From positions 434,001 to 498,000 of the forward strand of contig CP025323.1 in NCBI GenBank assembly GCA_004014935.1: DNA of 64,000 nucleotides, read 5' to 3'. The position numbers were made by a program, and so were the translations under genes. The stretch is from Saccharomycopsis malanga (lineage: Eukaryota > Ascomycota > Saccharomycetes > Ascoideales > Saccharomycopsidaceae). Each line of letters starts with the position of its first letter. The first letter of the stretch is position 1. Below, in pieces: positions 20,319-28,514 of the stretch. The notes below the pieces were generated by a model. The model did no database searches and was not told the DNA's origin. It saw nothing but the letters and a program-made list of their open reading frames with translations.

Positions 20319-21426
20319 GTTGGTGTGTACTCATCTGTATAGACGCGATTCTCCTTGTAAATATACGTTATACATTGTTTTGATGGGAATGTTATAGGAT
20401 GTGTATGTATTTTGACAATTATACTTTATCAAGTTTTTCGATGTAAATCTAATTTTTGACCTTTTTGTTGTTGTTTTTCTAAAAATAAAATATTTAATAA
20501 TATCCTAAATGGTTGATTGAATATAAATTGTTTGAAATTTTTGCACCATAAAGAGTATTTGGCCGCATGATGGCTCAGTGGATAGTACTCTGCGAGAAGA
20601 GACAATGACCTGGCAGGATAGTTTCGTGGTAATACTCTCGAAGAAAAGAAAAAAAAACTTAGCAGGATCAAGAATTCGATTCCCGGCTACGAACAGTTTT
20701 ACTATGTTGAATGTGGCTTCGTAGGCAAGTGCAACTGTCACGACCTAGATCAAAGTCTTTACTTTTCAATATATCAACTATAATGACCGGGACATGATGG
20801 GGTTTTCCCCATTGGACTTTACCAAGACCCTTTAGACATAGCGCGCGTATATACGAAACAGATATATACTGGGCTCGAAATATAAGATACTATCATTATT
20901 ATAAACAACATTTTCCAGCTCCTAATTCATTAGAGTGCCTTCGCATGGAGATACAATAACAATAATAAAATCTTATATTTTTCCCAGCCACTGAGCCATA
21001 TATCAAGCTAAATACAATAGGCTCGGTTGATAATAATCTCAATGTGAAAAATTTAATAGGAAGCCTTGTTTTCCATTGTCTACTTCAATTAAAGGTTCAA
21101 GAAATACTTTGTTAAAATCAAAAATGAGAAAAAATATTTTTTGCTCGCATTGAAATCTTTATACAGAGTCTACCAACTTTTAATTTTTCATGTATTTCAC
21201 ACCACACATTCAATTTATAATTGCCAGATATTTGATATCTTTCCATCAATTTGCTGGTATTCCATTTAGACCCACGATAAATCAAATCTCTTCACTGCCT
21301 TTTGAGATAACTTGCCTCACGTGTAGAGTTTAGTATAGAAACCAGTCGAAAAAATTGCAATATACAATCTTTAACGCCGACCTTGAACATCTCAATTTAT
21401 ATATTTGGCTCTACAATACAACTGAA
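20319..21426. other. Spacer MRPL9/YGR210C-like gene with a SINE copy
   Basis: Contains the nearly full-length SINE copy at 20,561-20,903. A TCACGTG (Cbf1-type E-box) lies at 21,317-21,323, about 105 bp upstream of the GTPase gene. No protein gene seen. Confidence 0.5.
20561..20903 (+). mobile_element. tRNA-derived SINE, copy 2 (most complete)
   Basis: The head begins GGCCGCATGATGGCTCAGTG with a perfect Pol III A box (TGGCTCAGTGG, 20,571-20,581). About 90 bases on comes a B-box-like AATTCGATTCC (20,673-20,683) within GATTCCCGGCTACG, as at a tRNA 3' end. The A-B distance is longer than in a tRNA because of an A-rich insert (20,641-20,660). The body GTAGGCAAGTGCAACTGTCA and the 3' module (CCGGGACATGATGGGGTTTT, ACCAAGACCCTTTAGACATA, TACTGGGCTCGAAATATAAG) match the other copies. 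The tail is short (ATTATTATA). No clear target-site duplication is visible. Confidence 0.75.
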
Positions 21427-22798
21427 ATGGCTAGAGACCCATTGATTGCTATTGTGGGGAAACCCTCAAGTGGGAAATCCACAACGTAAGTCAATCCTTT
21501 GAGATTGTGAAATTTTTTGAAAAATAGTCAAATGAGCGCATATTAACCTTTGATATCTAGTTTGAATAGCTTAACAGATGCTGGTGCCAAAGTAGGAGCA
21601 TTTCCTTTCACCACCATAGAACCAAATAAAGCAACTGGTGAGTAGTATTTGTTGGTATAGCAATCATAAAGCACAGGACAGTACTAACAATTCAGGATAT
21701 TTACAAGTACCATGTGCATGTTCAAGATTTGGGAAACAAGATCTTTGCAAACCCAACTATGGAACGTGTAAAAAAGGAACAAGATTTGTACCAATCATGC
21801 TTTTAGATGTCGCTGGTTTGGTCCCAGGGGCCCATGAAGGAAGAGGTTTGGGTAATAAGTTTTTATTTGATCTTTCGACGGCTGATGCTTTGATCCATGT
21901 GGTTGATGTCAGTGGAACTACTAATGCCGAAGGTAAAGCTACTAGAGGTTATGATCCTTTAAATGATATTGAATGGTTACAGGACGAAATTAGAAGATGG
22001 GTCCAAGGAAACTTGACCAAGAATTGGGGATCCGTTGTAAGAAGACATACTTCAACAAAGTCAACTACTGTAGAAACATTACAGAGACAATTCAGTGGTT
22101 ATGGTGCAAACATAAGTTTGGTTCAAAAAGCTCTTGATAAACTCCCTGGATTGCCTCCATTAGAAACCTGGGAAAGCGATACCATTACTAAAGTGGTCAA
22201 GGCGTTCATGTCTGTCAAATTTCCCACAGTTTTGAGTTTGAATAAAATCGACCATCCTGACGCTGACAAAAACGTTTCTAAAATTGTCCTCAAATATCCA
22301 GATACAAAGGCCATTTTGACCTCTGCAATTACCGAAGTCTTCTTGAGAAAATTAGCCAAACAAGGCTATATCAAATATGAAGAAGGTACAGAGTTCGTGG
22401 ACACTGCAGAAGATTTGCCAGATGACCCAACCTTGAAGCCAATGGACGAAAAGTTGACAGAAAGAGTGGAAAAAATCAAAGATTTGGTTTTATATAGATT
22501 TGGTTCTACTGGTGTGGTCCAAGTGTTGCAAGCTGCTGCTGAGGTCTTAGAACTAGTTCCTGTTTATCCAGTGCGTAATATCAACACCTTTTGTGGGACT
22601 TCTGGTAACTTGGTATTTAGAGACTGCGTTTTGGTGAAAAAAGGCTCCCAGGTCGGCAAAGTCGCTAGAAATATTATGGGAGACGTTACTATTGCTGCAA
22701 TTGAAGGCGTGGGGGGCACCAGAGTCAGTGAAGAAGATACTGTTGAACCTGGGAAGAATGATATTTTGTCTTTTCGTCTTGTACCTACAAGCAATTAA
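21427..22798 (+). CDS. Obg/YchF-like GTPase, orthologue of YGR210C, with two introns
   Basis: Exons 21427-21485, 21561-21637 and 21696-22798 join into 412 codons. Intron 1 (75 nt) has GTAAGT, a TATTAAC branch site and TAG. Intron 2 (58 nt) has GTGAGT, a perfect TACTAAC (21682-21688) and CAG. Splicing joins [20 protein letters not shown] to [20 protein letters not shown] and NKATG to [19 protein letters not shown], which matches YGR210C closely. Motifs: G1 [10 protein letters not shown]3 [20 protein letters not shown]4 NKID, and a C-terminal TGS-like domain (about 320-410). It is a conserved translation-factor-class GTPase of uncertain role. Without the introns the P-loop exon would be missed. 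S. cerevisiae YGR210C is, as I recall, intronless, so these introns are either ancestral or gained. Confidence 0.93.
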
Positions 22799-23017
22799 GC
22801 GGACTACGTAATGTTAGATGTACAATAGTAAATAGTAAATAGAGATTGGTTAATTTTGTATACAAATATTTTGATATTGAATCATAATTGCTTGAACATT
22901 GACAAATAAATATAGATTTGTGCTTTTTTCAACTTTCTTGGATTGATAAAAGCTACCATGTGAATGCTATCATTCATGTTGACATTATTAAAACATGTTT
23001 TTGATTCATTTTTTAAA

Positions 23018-23220
23018 GGCCTGCTGGGCAGGATGGCTCAGGAGCTAGTACTATCGAAAAGAAAAAGAGTTAACAAGCTCAAGGGTGAGTCGATTATAAT
23101 GATTGGGGCATGATTGAGTTTTCCCCACTGGGTTTTACCAAGTCCCCTTAGACATAGTGCATATATATTGAACTAATGTGCACTGGGCTCGAAATATAAG
23201 ATTATTATTATTTTATTATA
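23018..23220 (+). mobile_element. tRNA-derived SINE, copy 3 (internal deletion)
   Basis: Starts GGCC like copy 2 and keeps the A-box region (GGATGGCTCAGGAGCTAGTA) and the A-rich linker (GAAAAGAAAAAGAG). It has lost the body (about 110 bases) and jumps to the 3' module ATAATGATTGGGGCATGATT, CCACTGGGTTTTACCAAGTC, CCCTTAGACATAGTGCATAT, CACTGGGCTCGAAATATAAG, followed by an ATT-rich tail (23,200-23,220). The B box is degenerate. Confidence 0.7.
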
Positions 23221-23524
23221 TCAACCAATGTGAATCATAATCGGCAATGTCTAAAGCATTTAACCCATACATATGTATTGGCTTCAGTAGCTCGTTCGCC
23301 CGACTTAAGTTGATTTTTAGGCATTGGGGCAATGATTTACCGATATATGTAACCATTAAAAGGTACTTGAGTAGCTCAATTCAAGGCATTCTGTCTCTCA
23401 TAGATTACCCAATAACCCATTTTTCCTGCTTATGCAATTAACAAAGAACAGATATATCAATTGCCTACATATACTTTCGAAAAATAAAGATCTTCAAAAA
23501 TATGCCTATATGTAATGCCTTATT

Positions 23525-23660
23525 ATTGCCAAGTGGCCAAGTTGGTTGGGCCATGCGCCACACAAAACAGTGCAGAATAGTGCATAATAGTACAGAAAAA
23601 CAAGTGTGGCGTTCCTCACTTTGGGTTTTGGTACTCGATTCCCGCTGTTGACGTTTTGGA
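23525..23660 (+). ncRNA. tRNA-like element with a long hairpin (decayed tRNA or SINE head)
   Basis: TGGCCAAGTTGGTTGGGCCA (23,536-23,555) looks like a D arm with a 5-bp stem and A-box-like content. CGCCACAC and GTGTGGCG (about 23,558 and 23,603) form a perfect 8-bp stem around a 38-base A-rich loop. TACTCGATTCCCGC (about 23,632-23,645) resembles a T loop/B box. The acceptor ends do not pair and the T stem is poor, so it is not a functional tRNA. It shares the A-box / A-rich middle / B-box plan of the SINE heads but not their sequence. Confidence 0.35.
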
Positions 23661-24820
23661 ATAATCATCAAACGTTTTATTGAATTAAATGAGCTGTATC
23701 CAGGCTTTTTTGATCTGAAAAACTATAAAATAACATTTTAAATTTTTTTGCTCTGTTTTAGTACTACTTATAGTAAAAACATTTCAAATTTGCGCATAAA
23801 TATTTGGCATAACGAAAAATTGTCAATTTTGACAAAAAGTTGATTTTTTTAAGTCATTTTCAGAGTCTTTCCAGCAAACCAAACCATACATCAATTATAT
23901 TTTTAGACTCTGTTAAATGTAGGATTTTATTACATGTACCTTGTTTTGAGATCTTGCTTTTCTAAATTGTTTGATAATGAGAAAGTATCATTTTATCGAG
24001 TATAACACATAATTTGTTAAAAATCATGTTTAAAGACTTTCTTTTATTCTTGACGTTATTCCATAATTTTTGATTGATTTAAGTCTTGTTTATTTTTGCT
24101 CCTGTGTTTGAATGAGCTTTTTCTCCAAAGAAACACATACCTCAAGAGCTAAAAAAGGTATGGTTAATTATAAGTTCTCAAAGGGGCTTACATTTAATGA
24201 TAATCATTATATATTGTTAAACTAACATGTTTTAGCTTCCTGTATATATTAAGTGCTTTATGGGGCTCGGTAAAGCGTAATGAGCTCATTATTAAGGTTT
24301 ATACCCCGATTCTGATGTGCCCGTTTTAAAAACTTTTATTCCTATTCAACTTTGAGTTGCAAATGGTTTAATGTTACTTTGTCTTCTGTTTTTAAGAGTG
24401 CGGTATTCAAATTGTACTAAAAACATTTTATTATTGAAAGCCTAAATTAAGACTGAAGCAAAAAATTACAGTTTTTAGATTATGTTTACTTATTATTACT
24501 ATTCCAGACACCGGCAAACTGATACATCATGTAAGACTTAATTCGGGCTCATTCTCTCCCAAACCAGAATATTATACTTAAACGCATCCAAAGTTTATAA
24601 CAGTATAATATTCAGTGCTAATTCCATACAAATGCCCTACAATACAAGAGAAAAAAGTCCAACTAAAAGACTTCGGACATTATATGTGGTTTGAAGCCCT
24701 GTTAATCAATATAGTAAAGCTCATATTGGTAAATCGGACTTTTCATGTACTATTAAAGTAGCACTATCTCGGAGTTTTGGCAGAGAGTTCTGAATATTTT
24801 TAGCTGTAAATCATCTCAAT

Positions 24821-27800
24821 ATGGCCAAGTTCACTTGTTTGACATGTGCTGAGACGCTTGAGGACCAGGAAATGGTGAAGCATGTTTCTACCACTCGTCA
24901 TAAGAATATCACTTATACCAAGACAAATGAAGTTCTTCAATGTGAAAACTGTAACGATGGCAATATTCACCAGCTCATTATTGCTCGCTATGGTGTGTCA
25001 GATATGATTATGGTGTGTCAAGATTGCTTTTCTAAAGAAAGTGACAAGCCCTCTATCCGGCATACCACCACGAATGGTTCTATTTTCAAAAAGTTTCCGC
25101 AATATGTTAAATTCAGAGATATTGAGTGTCAGGAATGTGGTGCTGACGAGAACTTAAATTTGGTTAAAAACCCACAGGATTCTCAACAACCAGATGTCAT
25201 AGTGTGTGACAATTGTGTGGTTGAGTATCAGCAGCGTCCCAACATGAAGATTATCAATGAAGGTGCTGAAAATTTCATGTATGAGGTATTAGGAATCAAG
25301 GAGAAGGTCACAGAGGCTGAGAGAAAAAGCCACAGAAGTCGTGGAAGTGGTGGACGTGGGCGTGGACGTGGAGGAAGAAGAAGGACTGGAAGAAGCAGAG
25401 GTGGTAAGAGAGGTAGAGGCGGCAAGAGAGGAGGAAGCAGGGGTAGTAGTAGTAGAGGTGCTAGGGGACACAACAGGGGAGGTTCCAGGGGAGGTTCCAG
25501 GGGAGCATCTAAAGGACCTACTAGAGGTGGTAAGTCAGATAAATTTAAGCGAGAACACAGTGGTGTCAAAGACTATCATGTATCGGAAGAATCTTATAAA
25601 CCTATTTCCACGCTTGATGATTTTCCTGTTCTTACAGATAAAATATTTAAAAAGCCTGTTAATTCTGGCTCTATTGATGAAAATGACAATACGACAGAAA
25701 AGCCTTTTAGTATCTCAGCAAATAACACGAAACCAAAATTACCCAATTTAGAATCACTTTCTATTAATGGTGGTGCGGAAAATAAGTCTCGTAGTGATTT
25801 AGGCAAACGCCCAAACAAAGAATTTGCAAAAACACAGAAGAGTTCAATTACCATACCCACTGGCCCTGTTTCAAGAGCTGAAAGTAAGGCTAAGAGAAAC
25901 GAAAAAAGAAAAGCAGTAGAGAGAGAGTTATTAGAGGCAGAGAAGGAGAAGCAGGATGGTAAGGCAAATAAGGAGAAAAAGCAGAATAACTCAGAAAATA
26001 GAAAACCACAAAATAAGTCAGAAGATAAGAATAATGAAAAGAAAAAGCAAGGGAAGAAACAAGAAAAATTACCCCGTCAACAGAAGGAACAACAAAGTAC
26101 TAAGAACCAGAAACAAAATAAAAACAAGAAGGAAACTCAGGCTAAGGCTTTCAATCAAAACAAGAAAAATTTTGTTCAGCAGGAAGATGATATCAGTTCC
26201 AATTCCATTGCCACTAACCTTGAGCTCTTAGTTGATTTTGTATCAAAAAAACCTAAGAAGCTTACTTATGATTCTATGGATGAGTATTTCCAAGAAATGT
26301 GTTACAGTTTGTATCTTGAAGAGTTGTATGAAAACAATCCTGTGGAAAAGTTTTATATAGAGTGGGATTCGAACAAAAACCAACCGAATGATGGATACAC
26401 AGCAGTGTTCAGTTATCAAGAAGAAATGGAGTCTCGTTTAAGCAAAAAAATGCAAGCTGTCAGAAGAACTCCGTTTACTCTCAATCAAGCATTTATCTTA
26501 AACCAAGGATTAACTAAGCTCTGGTATGGCTATGTGGAAGATCAGACTGTAAAAAGTGCCAAGGTTTATTCTGGCAAGGTTATTATGGCAAAAATTAGAC
26601 TCTATCCTTGGAGTAAGGATCCCTTACCTAAAAATATCAAAAATGGGTTTTCTGATTTCAATATATTGCCGTGCAGTGCTACTGCCACTCGAATCATGTT
26701 GGCGATGTCTAATTTAAAAAACACTCAATTTATAGCCACTGTATTGGGCAAAACCCCTATTAAGCAAATCAATTTTGGCAATTATGTCAAGTATACCAAA
26801 GACACATTCAATGATTCTCAGAAAAAGGCCATTCAATCCACGTTAAACAATTCTATCACTGTACTTCAAGGCCCTCCGGGTACTGGTAAAACTTCTACCA
26901 TTGTGGAGATTATCCTTCAGTTGCTTGAAAATTATCACTCATTTCCTATATTAGTTGTAGCAGCATCTAATATTGCGATTGACAATATTGCTGAGAAATT
27001 GATTGCCAAATATGCACCTTCCTTATTGAGAATTGTTTCTCTGGAAAAGGAAAAAGAGTACACCAGAGATCATGCATTGGGTAAGATATGTCTTCATCAT
27101 AAGGTTGAAGATATCATTACGCCAGAAATGAAGCAGGTTAAACATGCCTTTATGACCAATCAACATGTTTCTCAAAACCAGTTTAAAAAGTTTTTGTCAA
27201 GCCAAGGAAGAGCCACTGAAAGATTGGTGGCGAATGCTAAGGTTATATTTACTACCACTGTAGTGGCTGGTTGTAACCAACTTAAATCTATTGAAAAAAT
27301 GCCTGTGATTATCATGGACGAAGCCACACAGTCGTCAGAACCTACCACGTTAATCCCGCTCTCCATGCCAGGAGTAAAGAAATTTATTTTTGTCGGCGAT
27401 GAAAAACAATTGAGTTCCTTTTCAAAAGTAAGTAACTTGGAACTTTCTCTCTTCGAAAGAATCTTGCGTAACGGCACTTATAAGGATCCTCACATGTTGA
27501 ATAAACAATACAGAATGCATCCTTTAATCAGCGAATTTCCAAGAAAAAAGTTCTATCACAATTTGCTTGCTGACGGAATTACTGCTGAACAGCGTATACA
27601 CCCATCTGTAACTAAACCATTAGTGTTTTGGGACACGAACAAACAGTTACCAGAGCTGACGGTGTCTAATCATTATAAAAAGGGTATCCAACGTTTCCAA
27701 AAGGGCGCTGGTTATTCATATCAGAATTATGGTGAAGCTGTCTGCATTCTCAAAGCTTTGAAAAAACTTGTTCTTGAAAAAGGAGTGAGCAAAGAAGATA

Positions 27801-28225
27801 TAGGTGTTATTACTCCATATCGTGCTCAACGAGACTTGTTATCTGACTTTATTGTGGCTGATCCTGATATCAACCCGTTGAACGAACAAATAATTTCTGA
27901 CGTTGACCGTGATGATATTTTCACCGATGGCAAATCCGTCAAGGTCAACAGTGTTTCTGGTTTATTGATCGCTTCTATTGATGCTTTTCAGGGTCGTGAA
28001 AAGGATTTCATTTTATTTTCCTGTGTCAGATCAAACCCTAACAATTCTATTGGTTTCGTCAAAGACCAACGTCGTTTAAACGTCGCTCTCACCAGAGCCA
28101 AGTACGGTTTAATTCTAGTTGGCGACTACGAATGTTTGAAGAACGGAGACGAGACATGGGCTGACTACTTGAGCGGAATCAAGGAGAAAGGTTTGGTTTT
28201 CCAAGGCCAGGATTTCGAATATTAA
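24821..28225 (+). CDS. ECM32: Ecm32/Mtt1, Upf1-like superfamily 1 helicase
   Basis: 1,134 residues (1,121 in S. cerevisiae). The N-terminus has Cys pairs of a zinc-binding region (CLTCAETLEDQEMVKHVSTT; CENC, CQDC, CQEC, CDNC within 1-150). A glycine/arginine-rich stretch (about 168-245, SRGSGGRGRGRGGRRR) and a Lys/Gln/Asn-rich linker (about 350-460) follow. The helicase core has Walker A GPPGTGKTS (about 684), DEATQSSEP (about 832), GDEKQLSS, ITPYRAQ, SIDAFQGREKDFILFSCVRS and RRLNVALTRAK. In S. cerevisiae Mtt1 binds release factors eRF1/eRF3 and affects translation termination. The match includes the N-terminal zinc region, which separates it from Upf1, Sen1 and Hcs1. Confidence 0.94.
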   Translation: MAKFTCLTCAETLEDQEMVKHVSTTRHKNITYTKTNEVLQCENCNDGNIHQLIIARYGVSDMIMVCQDCFSKESDKPSIRHTTTNGSIFKKFPQYVKFRDIECQECGADENLNLVKNPQDSQQPDVIVCDNCVVEYQQRPNMKIINEGAENFMYEVLGIKEKVTEAERKSHRSRGSGGRGRGRGGRRRTGRSRGGKRGRGGKRGGSRGSSSRGARGHNRGGSRGGSRGASKGPTRGGKSDKFKREHSGVKDYHVSEESYKPISTLDDFPVLTDKIFKKPVNSGSIDENDNTTEKPFSISANNTKPKLPNLESLSINGGAENKSRSDLGKRPNKEFAKTQKSSITIPTGPVSRAESKAKRNEKRKAVERELLEAEKEKQDGKANKEKKQNNSENRKPQNKSEDKNNEKKKQGKKQEKLPRQQKEQQSTKNQKQNKNKKETQAKAFNQNKKNFVQQEDDISSNSIATNLELLVDFVSKKPKKLTYDSMDEYFQEMCYSLYLEELYENNPVEKFYIEWDSNKNQPNDGYTAVFSYQEEMESRLSKKMQAVRRTPFTLNQAFILNQGLTKLWYGYVEDQTVKSAKVYSGKVIMAKIRLYPWSKDPLPKNIKNGFSDFNILPCSATATRIMLAMSNLKNTQFIATVLGKTPIKQINFGNYVKYTKDTFNDSQKKAIQSTLNNSITVLQGPPGTGKTSTIVEIILQLLENYHSFPILVVAASNIAIDNIAEKLIAKYAPSLLRIVSLEKEKEYTRDHALGKICLHHKVEDIITPEMKQVKHAFMTNQHVSQNQFKKFLSSQGRATERLVANAKVIFTTTVVAGCNQLKSIEKMPVIIMDEATQSSEPTTLIPLSMPGVKKFIFVGDEKQLSSFSKVSNLELSLFERILRNGTYKDPHMLNKQYRMHPLISEFPRKKFYHNLLADGITAEQRIHPSVTKPLVFWDTNKQLPELTVSNHYKKGIQRFQKGAGYSYQNYGEAVCILKALKKLVLEKGVSKEDIGVITPYRAQRDLLSDFIVADPDINPLNEQIISDVDRDDIFTDGKSVKVNSVSGLLIASIDAFQGREKDFILFSCVRSNPNNSIGFVKDQRRLNVALTRAKYGLILVGDYECLKNGDETWADYLSGIKEKGLVFQGQDFEY

Positions 28226-28374
28226 TTCTATATATATCTTACAAATTCATCAAAGTTGTGAATGTGAACATTGGGTGTGTATATTTTTAAATCCGTTAGA
28301 GTTGTTCTCTCGAATATTATTAATGGTAGAAATCCTGCATATATATGCATTTCAACGCACGTAGGCGCGCATAT

Positions 28375-28405
28375 TGATCACCAGCCGCTCTTGGTCAGGT
28401 GATCA
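28375..28405. promoter_or_regulatory. Perfect 8-bp inverted repeat in the FZO1 promoter
   Basis: TGATCACC (28,375-28,382) and GGTGATCA (28,398-28,405) are exact reverse complements with a 15-bp spacer that itself holds a short CCA/TGG pair. It lies about 110 bp before the FZO1 start. It may be a dimeric factor site; no factor is assigned. Confidence 0.35.
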
Positions 28406-28514
28406 TGCTCATAGGCAAAAAGAATAATATTTTTTAATAGATGATGATTTCCATCGATTTGTTTTATCTTGTTTCTATCATTAATTGAACTCTATTTGTT
28501 ATTTGGCAAACATC

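Larger units (their letters stand above)
22799..24820. other. 2-kb spacer with a SINE copy and a tRNA-like hairpin element
   Basis: Holds SINE copy 3 (23,018-23,220) and the tRNA-like element at 23,525-23,660. From 23,700 to 24,820 the sequence is plain AT-rich DNA; I see no gene in it. Confidence 0.5.

Noticed and set aside
25228-25569. Pro/Leu-rich 113-codon frame opposite ECM32
   Set aside because: Antisense image of the Gly/Arg-rich segment of ECM32.
28485-28514. Ten-codon N-terminal extension of FZO1
   Set aside because: It would begin with TTG. The ATG at 28,515 is the first usable start.
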